NCBI RefSeq assembly: GCF_004122735.1
Contig: NZ_SDIF01000009.1
Location: forward strand, 1 to 64,000
DNA length: 64,000 bases
Direction of reading: 5' to 3'
DNA from: Streptomyces sioyaensis
GTDB lineage: Bacteria > Actinomycetota > Actinomycetes > Streptomycetales > Streptomycetaceae
Within the stretch, counting starts at the first letter, position 1. Every line of letters begins with the position of its first letter. The notes beneath the pieces are model-generated. The model was not told the DNA's origin and did no database searches. It worked only from the letters and a program-made list of their open reading frames with translations. Position numbers and translations under genes: made by a program. Shown here in pieces: positions 1 to 8,936 of this stretch.

Positions 1-324
1 CCCGGCCCCCTTTCGGCCCGCCGGCCGCCGCCCGCTGCCCGCCCGCCGCGGGATCTCACCGTGACCCCCGCATCGCGCCCCGTCACCGGCGCGATCACTC
101 CGTGACGCCCCCCGCCGTTCCTGTGACGGGCACCGATGGTGCGTGACGAACGCCACAGGCCGCACCGCCGCGTTGGCGCCGTGCGCGCGACGTGCGGATC
201 CTGTGCGAGAACTGGTCCGCGGGGCGCCCCTCAGCAGGCCGGATGCGCCCCGCCCGGCGCGCTGCGCACGTCGGTGCGGGGAGCGGGTGGGCGCGGACCT
301 TGACGAAGGCTTAGCATCCTCTGC
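1..324. other. Left-edge intergenic region
   Basis: No coding frame with convincing composition or a ribosome binding site is visible before the transporter start. Because the transporter resembles KimA (YdaO), whose Bacillus gene carries the c-di-AMP ydaO riboswitch, I looked for that motif here and did not recognise it. Confidence 0.5.
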
Positions 325-2376
325 GTGTCCAAACTGACCGACGTGCCCAAACGGATCTTGATCGGGCGCGCACTGCGCAGCGACAGGCTCGGGGAGACCC
401 TCCTTCCCAAGCGCATCGCACTCCCCGTCTTCGCCTCCGACCCGCTCTCCTCGGTGGCCTATGCGCCCGGCGAGGTGCTCCTCGTCCTGTCCGTCGCGGG
501 TGTGTCTGCGTACAGCTTCAGCCCGTGGATCGCGGTCGCGGTCGTGGTGCTGATGTTCACCGTCGTCGCGTCGTACCGGCAGAACGTGCACGCCTACCCG
601 AGCGGCGGCGGCGACTACGAGGTCGCCACCACCAACCTCGGCCCCAGGGCGGGACTCACGGTCGCCAGCGCACTGCTCGTCGACTACGTGCTGACCGTCG
701 CGGTCTCCATCGCCTCCGGTATCGAGAACCTGGGCTCCGCGATCCCGTTCGTCGTCGAGCACAAGACGCTCTGCGCGATCGCCGTCATCGTGCTGCTGAC
801 GCTGATGAACCTGCGGGGCGTCAAGGAGTCGGGCAAGCTCTTCGCGATCCCGACGTACGTCTTCGTGGCCGGCGTCTTCATCATGATCGCCTGGGGCGTC
901 ATCCGTGCCGTGGGCATGGGCGACACGATGAAGGCCCCCACCGCCGACTACACCATCCACGCCGAACAGGGCGGCCTGGCCGGCTTCGCCCTGATCTTCC
1001 TGATGCTGCGCGCCTTCTCCTCCGGATGTGCCGCGCTCACCGGTGTCGAGGCCATCTCCAACGGCGTGCCGGCCTTCCGCAAGCCGAAGTCCAAGAACGC
1101 CGCGACCACCCTGGCCCTCATGGGCGGGCTGGCCGTCACCATGTTCTGCGGCATCATCGCCCTGGCCATGGCCACCAACGTCAGGATGGCCGAGAACCCG
1201 GCCACCGACCTGCTCCTTCACGGCAAGCCGCTCGGCTCCGGCTACACCCAGAACCCGGTCATCTCGCAGGTGGCCGAGGCGGTCTTCGGCAAGGGCAGCT
1301 TCCTCTTCGTCATCCTCGCCGCCGCCACCGCACTGGTGCTCTTCCTCGCCGCCAACACCGCCTACAACGGCTTCCCGCTGCTCGGCTCGATCCTCGCCCA
1401 GGACCGCTATCTGCCGCGCCAGCTGCACACCCGCGGCGACCGGCTGGCGTTCTCCAACGGCATCGTCCTGCTGGCCGGCGCCGCCGCGGTCCTCGTCTAC
1501 CTCTACGGCGCGGACTCCACCCGGCTCATCCAGCTCTACATCGTCGGCGTCTTCGTCTCCTTCACGCTCAGCCAGACCGGCATGGTCCGTCACTGGAACC
1601 GCCATCTGCTGACCGAGACCGACCCGGCCAAGCGCCGCCGGATGCACCGCTCGCGCGCCATCAACGCCTTCGGCGCCTTCTTCACGGGCCTGGTCCTCGT
1701 CGTCGTCCTCCTGACGAAGTTCACCCACGGCGCCTGGGTCGCGCTGCTCGGCATGTTCATCTTCTTTGTGACGATGTCCGCGATCCGCCGCCACTACGAC
1801 CGGGTCGCCGACGAGATCGCCGCCGAGGAAACCCCCGACGACGACGTGGTCCGCCCCTCCCGGGTGCACTCCCTCGTCCTGGTCTCCAAGGTGCACAAGC
1901 CCACCCTGCGCGCCCTGAACTACGCCAAGCTGATGCGCTCCGACAGCCTCGAAGCGGTCAGCGTGGACGTCGACCAGGCCGACACCAAGGCCCTGCGCGA
2001 GGAGTGGGAGCGCCGCGGCATCGAGGTCCCGCTGAAGGTCCTGGCCTCGCCCTACCGCGAGATCACGCGCCCCATCATCGACTACGTCAAGTCCCTGCGC
2101 CGGGAGAGCCCGCGCGACGCCGTCTCCGTCTACATCCCCGAGTACGTCGTCGGCCACTGGTACGAACACCTCCTCCACAACCAGTCCGCCCTCCGCCTCA
2201 AGGGCCGCCTCCTGTTCACCCCGGGCGTCATGGTCACCTCCGTGCCCTGGCAGCTGGACTCCTCCGAGGCCGCCAAGCTGCGCGCCCGCAAGCGCGCGGA
2301 CTGGAACGCTCCGGGTGCCGTCCGCCGCGGTCCGGTCACCCAGCCGAAGAAGGACAAGGCGGCCACCAAGAAGTAG
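325..2376 (+). CDS. KimA/YdaO-like APC-superfamily potassium transporter
   Basis: The 683-aa protein has about 12 membrane segments (roughly residues 35-460) and a C-terminal cytosolic domain of about 200 residues. It matches what I know of Bacillus KimA along its whole length: the YPSGGGDYE loop, AFSSGCAALTGVEAISNGVP in the middle, LSQTGM late in the membrane part and HNQSALRLKGRL near the end. KimA imports potassium and is controlled by c-di-AMP, so potassium uptake is the best inference; a general APC amino-acid permease is the alternative. The start is a GTG. A hairpin terminator follows it before the methyltransferase gene. Confidence 0.85.
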   Translation: MSKLTDVPKRILIGRALRSDRLGETLLPKRIALPVFASDPLSSVAYAPGEVLLVLSVAGVSAYSFSPWIAVAVVVLMFTVVASYRQNVHAYPSGGGDYEVATTNLGPRAGLTVASALLVDYVLTVAVSIASGIENLGSAIPFVVEHKTLCAIAVIVLLTLMNLRGVKESGKLFAIPTYVFVAGVFIMIAWGVIRAVGMGDTMKAPTADYTIHAEQGGLAGFALIFLMLRAFSSGCAALTGVEAISNGVPAFRKPKSKNAATTLALMGGLAVTMFCGIIALAMATNVRMAENPATDLLLHGKPLGSGYTQNPVISQVAEAVFGKGSFLFVILAAATALVLFLAANTAYNGFPLLGSILAQDRYLPRQLHTRGDRLAFSNGIVLLAGAAAVLVYLYGADSTRLIQLYIVGVFVSFTLSQTGMVRHWNRHLLTETDPAKRRRMHRSRAINAFGAFFTGLVLVVVLLTKFTHGAWVALLGMFIFFVTMSAIRRHYDRVADEIAAEETPDDDVVRPSRVHSLVLVSKVHKPTLRALNYAKLMRSDSLEAVSVDVDQADTKALREEWERRGIEVPLKVLASPYREITRPIIDYVKSLRRESPRDAVSVYIPEYVVGHWYEHLLHNQSALRLKGRLLFTPGVMVTSVPWQLDSSEAAKLRARKRADWNAPGAVRRGPVTQPKKDKAATKK

Positions 2377-2385
2377 CGGCCGCCC

Positions 2386-2409
2386 GGACCGGCGTCACGG
2401 CGCCGGTCC
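2386..2409 (+). terminator. Hairpin terminator after the transporter
   Basis: A 9-bp perfect stem, GGACCGGCG with CGCCGGTCC and a 6-nt loop, starts 10 nt after the transporter stop codon. There is no T-run, which is usual for Streptomyces. Confidence 0.65.
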
Positions 2410-2530
2410 GGCCGGCACGGTGGCCACGACGGGGCGCGGGCCCGGGGCACCACATGCCGGGCCGTAGACTTGACGGTCGGCGTCCCGCCGTACCGCCCCG
2501 GCACCACCCCACCTCAGGAGCCCTCCCGCC

Positions 2531-3859
2531 ATGCAGGCAGAACCGAAGAAGTCGCTGGTCGGCGAGGAGTACGAGGTCGAGGTCGGCCCGGTCGCACACG
2601 GCGGCCACTGCATCGCCCGCACCGACGAGGGCCAGGTCCTCTTCGTACGCCACGCCCTCCCCGGCGAACGCGTCATCGCGCGCGTCACCGACGGCGAAGA
2701 GGGCGCCCGCTTCCTGCGCGCCGACGCCGTCTCGGTCCTCGACGCGTCCAAGGACAGGGTCGAGGCCCCCTGCCCCTTCTCCGGCCCCGGCCGCTGCGGC
2801 GGCTGCGACTGGCAGCATGCCAAGCCGGGTGCCCAGCGACGTCTCAAGGGCGACGTGGTGGCCGAACAGCTGATGCGGCTGGCCGGGCTGACCCCCGAGG
2901 CGGCCGGCTGGGACGGCACCGTCGAGCCGGCCCCCGGCGACAAGGTCGCCAAGGGCGAGGTACCGGCCTGGCGCACCCGCGTCCAGTACGCCGTCGACGC
3001 CGACGGCCACGCGGGCCTGCGCAAGCACCGCTCGCACGACATCGAGCCGATCACCCACTGCATGATCGCCGCCCCCGGCGTCTCGGAACTCGGCATCGAG
3101 AAGCGCGACTGGCCCCAGATCGCCACCGTCGAGGCCATCGCCGCCACCGGCTCCCACGACCGCCAGGTCATCCTCACCCCCCGCCCCGGCGGCCGCCTCC
3201 CGATCGTCGAACTCGACAAGCCGGTCTCGGTCATGAGGGTCGGGGAGAAGGACGGCGGCGTACACCGCGTCCACGGCCGCCCCTTCGTCCGCGAACGCGC
3301 CGCCGGCCGCACCTGGCGGGTCGGCAACGGCGGCTTCTGGCAGGTCCACCCGAAGGCCGCCGACCTCCTCGTCGAGGCCGTCATGCAGGGCCTGATGCCC
3401 AAGAAGGGCGACATGGCCCTCGACCTGTACTGCGGTGTCGGCCTCTTCGCCGGTGCCCTCGCCGAACGCGTCGGCGACAAGGGCGCGGTCCTCGGCATCG
3501 AATCCGGCAAGCGCGCCGTCGAGGACGCCCGCCACAACCTCGCCGACCTCGACCGCGTACGCATCGAACACGGCAAGGTCGAATCGATCCTGCCCCGCAC
3601 CGGCATCACCGACGTCGACCTCGTCGTCCTCGACCCACCCCGCGCCGGCGCCGGCAAACAAACCGTCACCCACCTCGCCTCCCTCACCCCCCGCCGCATC
3701 GCCTACGTAGCCTGCGACCCGGCCGCCCTCGCCCGCGACCTCAAGTACTTCGCGGAGGCGGGGTATGCGCCGCGGCGGATGCGGGCGTTTGATTTGTTTC
3801 CGGTTACGCATCATGTGGAGTGCGTTGTGGTGCTGGAGAAGGCGGGTAAGGGCGTCTGA
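2531..3859 (+). CDS. Class I SAM-dependent 5-methyluridine RNA methyltransferase (TrmA/RumA family)
   Basis: This 442-aa enzyme methylates C5 of a uracil in rRNA or tRNA. It has an N-terminal TRAM RNA-binding domain (residues about 5-60), an Fe-S type cysteine cluster (CPFSGPGRCGGC), the SAM-binding motif LDLYCGVGLFAG, the DPPRAG motif and the catalytic cysteine in VACDPA (about residue 395). ATG start preceded by a weak AGGAG at -10. From roughly base 3750 to the stop the codons switch from almost exclusively C-ending to many T- and G-ending ones, and a short stretch of this 3' end (3798-3822) recurs at 30.8 and 46.25 kb. The 3' end therefore looks replaced by an integrating element while the reading frame was kept. 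Confidence 0.93.
   Translation: MQAEPKKSLVGEEYEVEVGPVAHGGHCIARTDEGQVLFVRHALPGERVIARVTDGEEGARFLRADAVSVLDASKDRVEAPCPFSGPGRCGGCDWQHAKPGAQRRLKGDVVAEQLMRLAGLTPEAAGWDGTVEPAPGDKVAKGEVPAWRTRVQYAVDADGHAGLRKHRSHDIEPITHCMIAAPGVSELGIEKRDWPQIATVEAIAATGSHDRQVILTPRPGGRLPIVELDKPVSVMRVGEKDGGVHRVHGRPFVRERAAGRTWRVGNGGFWQVHPKAADLLVEAVMQGLMPKKGDMALDLYCGVGLFAGALAERVGDKGAVLGIESGKRAVEDARHNLADLDRVRIEHGKVESILPRTGITDVDLVVLDPPRAGAGKQTVTHLASLTPRRIAYVACDPAALARDLKYFAEAGYAPRRMRAFDLFPVTHHVECVVVLEKAGKGV
3798..3822 (+). repeat. Direct repeat copy 1 (att-like), in the 3' end of the methyltransferase gene
   Basis: This 25-bp stretch matches 46246-46270 at 24 of 25 positions. Its inner 19 bp CGCATCATGTGGAGTGCGT is identical to 30815-30833. 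It encodes the FPVTHHVE part of the methyltransferase tail. Homology with copy 2 continues past the stop codon, where TCTGAGCTGCGG pairs with TCTGACCTGCGG and GTGCGC and ATGTGC also match. Confidence 0.8.
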
Positions 3860-4122
3860 GCTGCGGCTTTTCTCGTGCGCGTTATGTGCGGTGGGCGTGG
3901 CGGGCGGTATCTTGACGCATATTCGACGCCCGCGAAGCACGTACTGACGGGGCGTCACTTGGTCGATCACGCAGGCCACGTGAGGCGGGCGAGGCAGTTC
4001 CCGAGCCCTGTCCTTACGGAAACTTGGCGAATATCAGTCGAATTTCGTCATCGCTGATTACGGTGCCAGACACGCTACGGTTTCGCGGTCTGGCGGGTCC
4101 GGGAGTCCGATAGGGAGTGCGC

Positions 4123-5260
4123 TCAACAGGTCGGTCCGTGGGGGCTCCAGCCGTGCATGCACGGCTGGAGGTCCTCGGCGCGGGGCTCGGGGATTTCCGG
4201 GAGCAACGGTGAACCGTCGAGCGGATTCAGGCGTTTCACGCGGCTCTCGGCCCACGCGATCCAAGCCTCGGCTTCGTCCCTGGCCGGCCCGGGCGGCCGA
4301 CTCTCTGCATCAAGTCGGAGCGCGCCGACGTACTCGACGAGGCTCGCTGCGCGCCTCCACGCCACATGTTGCGCCGCGAGGTGGCGGACGCGGTATGCCT
4401 CTGCGTATTCGGTCGTGGCCTGCCGCTTAGCGGCTTCCCACCGCAAGCGCTTCTGTTGTGCATCCTTCAGGTCAGCCAGCGCTTGCGTTCGGCTGCCTGT
4501 CCGCGCAAGCCGACCTCCTGCACGATCTCGGCAAGCTGGTCCTCAAGACGGCGTGCCGCCGTGTCGGCCCACTCGCCAGGCCGGTGCGACACCCCACCGC
4601 TGACACAGATTCTCAAGCGGTCAGCTGGGGAGTAGTCGTAGCGAGGGGTCTTGACCCAGGAGTACTTCTCGGCGTCTGCAAGTTCCTTGCTCGTGGGGAC
4701 GTGCTCGATCCGGTTCTGTTCCTGCAGGACGAGGAATTCGCATCTTCTGCCCCTGCGCGGCGATGATGAAGTGAGGTGGGCCGCCTCGCCGACGATGCGG
4801 TGGCTGTGCCGCATTCGCTGTGCCGATTGCGGCGGTGTGCCCCGCCCTTTGTGTTGCGAGGAGCAGGGCGTGGATGAGCCGGAAAGCCCGGTTCTGCACG
4901 GACTTGGTCAGCCCCATGGGCCGAGGAAGACCCTGCAGGGCTTTGACGACTGGATGCGGTTTTGCGAGCCCTGAGGGCACAGGAGTGGGTGACAGCGTGG
5001 CCAGCGCCAGGCGGGTGTGTCGACCAGCCGGATCTCGTAGCCGTCACGGCACCAGCCGCCGTGCAGCTCTTTGGCCTTCGGGATCTTTGCTGATCTCCGG
5101 GCAGCGGCGACGCGGATCGGCCACTTCTCGGTCTCTCGGCCGCTGGCTTCCCGTTTTACGATCCGGCCGCCATCCTCGGCGAGTTCTTCCAGGAGCTGCT
5201 CCGTGACGGTCTTCTTCCTCTTGCGAGGACCGGAGTTGCGGCTCGGTAGAGGTGTTGGCG
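4123..5260 (-). pseudogene. Frameshifted Streptomyces hypothetical protein gene
   Basis: Segments in alternating minus-strand frames join into one protein of about 380 residues. The order is KKTVTEQLLEELAEDGGRI (near 5235), HPVVKALQGLPRPMGLTKSV (near 4940), then ELADAEKYSWVKTPRYDYSP and GGVSHRPGEWADTAARRLED (4814-4467), then AAKRQATTEYAEAYRVRHLA to the stop at 4123. The break near 4460 is a one-base loss: AERKR continues out of frame as LADLKDAQQKRLRWEAAKR. At least three such shifts exist. I recall intact Streptomyces homologues of unknown function ending in a GWSPYGP-type tail, and this ends GWSPHGPTC. The 5' limit is uncertain. It lies between the att-like repeat and brxHI. Confidence 0.7.
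4145..4170. repeat. 26-bp perfect palindrome
   Basis: Each 13-nt arm is CTCCAGCCGTGCA, with no spacer. It lies in the last codons of the pseudogene, where the family tail normally reads GGWSPYGP. It could act as a hairpin in RNA from either strand. Confidence 0.75.
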
Positions 5261-5478
5261 TGGCTACCGGCTCGCTGGAGACGGTCCGGTTGCGGGCGGC
5301 GGTCCTGTCGGCCCCGCCCGTCTTCGATCGGTGGCGTGCTGCCGAGAGCTCGTCCGGCGAGTCTGTGATGGCTGGAACTCTATGGGGAGTCAAGCGCCGC
5401 CTCGTCCTCGTCCAGATCTTCCCCAACGCCGACGCCCTCGAACGCCTCACCACCGGTGCTGTCCTACCAAGGGGCCGC

Positions 5479-7611
5479 TCAATCGCCAGGGGACACGAAC
5501 CTCGAGGCTTCTTTAAGTGCAGCCGATGCGCCATCGAGATCCGCGAGACGCGCGGCGAGTGTCGCCTCCGCAAGCCGCTGAGGGAGCGCGGCGCTGAACT
5601 TGAGCCCATGGATGGCGCGAGTGTCAACGGCGGGGAGGCAGAGCTGACCAATTGCCGCCGCCTTGGCTCGATTCCACTCGTCCAGAGTCAAGTCTTCGCG
5701 GAGCCGGATGTAGGTGTCTGTAGGGCGCTGGAGAGGGTCGGCAATGCCCGAAAGCGTGGCAGCCAGGGTGACGTTGGCCCGATAGCCGGCCCAGGTCCAC
5801 CAGCGCACGTTCGTGTCCCGACCCCCGCGGGTAACAATTGTCCCGGCAGCGTGCACCGACTCCGCACTGTTGTCGCGAGCCTGAGCGAGGGCGGCTTCAG
5901 CCCGGCGGGTCAAAGCGACTGGCGGATCGGTGCCGAGCAGGACCTCCCGAGCGGAGCGGGTCAGCTCGTACGAGGCGGAACGGCCGGAGCCGACCCCGCC
6001 CCACCGCGCCTTGCCGCCGCCCTCGACCGGCTCGACGAAGCACCGCCGCCGGGACCAGTCGATGTAGGTCACCTGCCAGCTCCGTCCGGCGAGGAGCAGT
6101 CGCCTAGGTCCGACAACTTCCTCCGTCAGCAGTGCGGGGTTGGTGGTGCCGATCTCGCTGCGGCCCGCCAGCACAGTGAACTCCGGTGCGGCAGTGAAGA
6201 CCGCGGTGAGATCGATGAAGTGCCGGTAACCGAAGCGGCGTTCGGCCTCAGGGCCGATGAACAGTATTCCGCCGTCCCGCTCCAGGAACCCCTCGTCGAT
6301 CAGATGGCGCACGATGGGTTCGGCGGAGGGACCGAAGGGGCCGAGTCCGCCCCACCACTCCTGCCAGAGCCGGTCTCCGACCCGGTGTTCCTGCAGGCAG
6401 AGAGCCAGCACCTGCTGGGCGACGATGTGCCGGGGTTCCGGTGGGGCCACTACGGGCTCGACCCAGCCACGTGACCACAGCAGAAGCAGGGCTGCTGCGC
6501 CGAGCAGACCGTCCTCGTTGGTGGCAAGGAACAGACAATTGCGAGTGGAACCCGGGCGCCGGCCGGTACGACCGAGCCGCTGGAGGAAGGAGGCCACGGT
6601 GCTGGGTGCGTCAATCTGGATGACGCGATCCAAGTCGCCCACGTCGATGCCGAGTTCCAGTGTGCTGGTGGAGACGATCACACAGTCTCGTGCATCGGCG
6701 AATGCCTCTTCCGCCCGCCTCCGCTCATCCATTGAGAGAGACGCATGCGAGAGGAATGTGGTCACACCCTTGGCCCGCAGGCTCTCGCCGAGCATCTCGA
6801 CCTGCCGACGCGATTCGCAGAACACCAGCCTCTTCTCGCCGCGATGCAGGGAGGTGATCACCGTCGCCGCATTCTCCAGGCATCCCACATAGTCGAGCTG
6901 GATTTCGCCGGGGGGTGGCAGGACCGGATTCTCCTCGCGCAGATGCGGGGCAACAACGTAAGCCGTGCGTTTGTCGCGCCCCGAGCCCTGCAACCAGGTG
7001 AGCAGCTGTTCAGGATTGCCCACCGTCGCGGAGAGCCCGACCCGCTGTACTGACCGACCGACGACTCGTTCGAGCCGCTCGAGCACGGTCAGCAGATGCC
7101 AGCCCCGGTCGTCACCGGCGAAGGCATGCACCTCGTCGACGACAATGGTCCGCAGCCCGGAGAAAAAGGCCCGATGGTCGACATTGGCGCTGACCAGCAT
7201 CGCCTCCAGCGATTCTGGCGTAGTCAGCAGGATGTCCGGCCGATCCCGCAGGATCCGCTTGCGTCGTGGCTGCGAGACGTCCCCGTGCCACAGTGCCGCG
7301 GTCCGGCCCAGCCATGAGGAGTAAGTCTCCAGACGGGCCAGGAGGTTGTTGAGCAGCGCCTTGAGCGGGCATACGTAGAGGACTGAGGTCCCTGTCCAGT
7401 TCTCCGCGGCCATCCTGGACAGCAGAGGGAAGGACGCCGCTTCGGTCTTGCCGCCCGCCGTCGGTGCGAGAAGTACTGCATCCGCACCGTCCAGCAGCGG
7501 TTCGATTGCCTCTTCTTGGAGCGGACGAAGACCAGACCACCCCAGGGTGTTGACGATGTGGTGTACGACCCCGGGGTGCAGCCGGTCCAGCGGTTCGGGT
7601 GCACCTGTCAC
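5479..7611 (-). CDS. brxHI: BREX type 2 Lhr-like helicase BrxHI
   Basis: The 710-aa superfamily 2 helicase is the last gene of the BREX-2 operon. It shows the Q-motif region (LRPLQEEAIEPLL), Walker A APTAGGKT (residues 49-56), the DEVH box in VVDEVHAF, the SATVGN motif III, and the C-terminal helicase motif QRLGRTGRRPGS, followed by a long Lhr-type C-terminal region. Lhr-like helicases of this type define BrxHI in BREX type 2. The GTG start overlaps the brxD stop by four nucleotides (GTGA), so translation is probably coupled. It ends next to the frameshifted hypothetical gene. Confidence 0.9.
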   Translation of the reverse strand: MTGAPEPLDRLHPGVVHHIVNTLGWSGLRPLQEEAIEPLLDGADAVLLAPTAGGKTEAASFPLLSRMAAENWTGTSVLYVCPLKALLNNLLARLETYSSWLGRTAALWHGDVSQPRRKRILRDRPDILLTTPESLEAMLVSANVDHRAFFSGLRTIVVDEVHAFAGDDRGWHLLTVLERLERVVGRSVQRVGLSATVGNPEQLLTWLQGSGRDKRTAYVVAPHLREENPVLPPPGEIQLDYVGCLENAATVITSLHRGEKRLVFCESRRQVEMLGESLRAKGVTTFLSHASLSMDERRRAEEAFADARDCVIVSTSTLELGIDVGDLDRVIQIDAPSTVASFLQRLGRTGRRPGSTRNCLFLATNEDGLLGAAALLLLWSRGWVEPVVAPPEPRHIVAQQVLALCLQEHRVGDRLWQEWWGGLGPFGPSAEPIVRHLIDEGFLERDGGILFIGPEAERRFGYRHFIDLTAVFTAAPEFTVLAGRSEIGTTNPALLTEEVVGPRRLLLAGRSWQVTYIDWSRRRCFVEPVEGGGKARWGGVGSGRSASYELTRSAREVLLGTDPPVALTRRAEAALAQARDNSAESVHAAGTIVTRGGRDTNVRWWTWAGYRANVTLAATLSGIADPLQRPTDTYIRLREDLTLDEWNRAKAAAIGQLCLPAVDTRAIHGLKFSAALPQRLAEATLAARLADLDGASAALKEASRFVSPGD

Positions 7612-8936
7612 GGCAGCTCCAGCTCGATCTCGTCGGCGCTGTCCGCCGCGGCGTTGCGCTCGACTTCGCTCAGCTCGTCGCTGCTGACGGTCAGCGCGTA
7701 GTGCTTGCGCGGGTCGAAGTCGTCAAACTCGTCCACCCGGTCCAATACGTCTGCGACGAGTTTGCGCAGGAAGAGCCTCGGTGCGATGCCGGCCCGCCCG
7801 CCGAGCCTTCCCGTCATGGCAGTGGCCAACTCCGCCACGTACGTATCGTCGACAAGGGCAGCGATACGCTCAGGGTTCCGGGCCGATCCCGCATACAAGT
7901 CGCGTACGGCACGACCCAGTTCGCCCAGCCGAGGGAGATTGAAACCGGTAAGTCGCAGCTGAACTGCCCGCGGTGAGTCGAAGCGCGGATCGGTGGAGAA
8001 GTCGGTTGCCAGCCGCTGGGCCAGTGGAGGCAGGCGTTGAACCCCCTGCTGTCCCTCGTAGAAGGCAGGTGTGCCAGTGATGACCAGGAAGAGCCCGGGA
8101 AAGCGGCCCGCGTCGATTTCATCAAGGAGCTGTCGTAGGGCGTTGAGCCCCTTCTCGCGCACGTCTCCCCGCACTCGTTGCAAGGTCTCGATCTCATCGA
8201 GGACCAGCAGGAGTCCGGGATGCCCGCAGTCCTTCAGGACCGTGAGCAGCCCCTGAAGGAAGCCCAGTGCCGCGAAGTGGTCGAGATCTCCACGCACCCC
8301 CGCAGTACGGCGCGCGGAGGCGGCGACCGACTTCTGGCCGCCTAGCCAGGCGATGACGGCTTCGGCGGTGGCCGCGTCCCCATCGAGCGTGGCTTTGCGA
8401 TAGCCGCGCAGGGCGGCGGAGAAGGCGGGAGTGGTCTGGGCGACGCCACGGAGCCGCTCCTCAAGCAGCGCTTCGACCGCAGACTCCAACGCCTCACTGT
8501 CTTCAGCGAGTTCGGGTTGCGCCTCGGTAACCTCCTCTTCGAGGGTGTAGAACCAACCATCGATCACCGAGCGCAGGGCGCTGGCAGGTTCGGTCGCAGT
8601 GGTCAGCCGCTCGGTGAGCCGTCGGTAGACGGTCTCCAGCTTGTGCAGTGGTGTCTCCGTCTCCGAGATCTGAATCTCGGCGGTGGCGAGCCCCGCCCGC
8701 TTCGCACGTTCGGCGAGCCAACGGGCGAAGAAGGTCTTGCCGGACCCGTACTCGCCGCGAATGGCATGGAAGGCCGCACTGCCCGTCGCGATCGTGGCGA
8801 TCCGCTCGTCCAGCGCGGGCGCGAAACGGTCCAGCCCGACAGCGAAGAGGTCGAGACCCGACTGTGGCACGGTCCCGCGCCGCAGCGCGTCGATGACCTC
8901 GCGGCGGCGGGCCGCGCTGACGGATGCGCCGCTCAT
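7608..8936 (-). CDS. brxD: BREX ATP-binding protein BrxD
   Basis: The 442-aa AAA-type ATPase has Walker A GEYGSGKT (residues 61-68), Walker B LLLVLDEIETLQR in the middle, and a late LTGFNLPRLGELG stretch typical of BREX ATP-binding proteins. BrxD proteins accompany BrxHI in BREX type 2, where they are thought to work with the helicase on DNA. Its ATG overlaps the pglZ stop by four nucleotides (ATGA), and its own stop overlaps the brxHI GTG. Confidence 0.9.
   Translation of the reverse strand: MSGASVSAARRREVIDALRRGTVPQSGLDLFAVGLDRFAPALDERIATIATGSAAFHAIRGEYGSGKTFFARWLAERAKRAGLATAEIQISETETPLHKLETVYRRLTERLTTATEPASALRSVIDGWFYTLEEEVTEAQPELAEDSEALESAVEALLEERLRGVAQTTPAFSAALRGYRKATLDGDAATAEAVIAWLGGQKSVAASARRTAGVRGDLDHFAALGFLQGLLTVLKDCGHPGLLLVLDEIETLQRVRGDVREKGLNALRQLLDEIDAGRFPGLFLVITGTPAFYEGQQGVQRLPPLAQRLATDFSTDPRFDSPRAVQLRLTGFNLPRLGELGRAVRDLYAGSARNPERIAALVDDTYVAELATAMTGRLGGRAGIAPRLFLRKLVADVLDRVDEFDDFDPRKHYALTVSSDELSEVERNAAADSADEIELELP

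Noticed and set aside
1..324. ydaO-type c-di-AMP riboswitch before the KimA-like gene
   Set aside because: I could not find the conserved stems or joining motifs of that riboswitch.
525..2873. Long arginine/proline-rich plus-strand frame over the transporter and methyltransferase
   Set aside because: It is the out-of-frame shadow of two well-recognised genes; such frames stay open in high-GC DNA.
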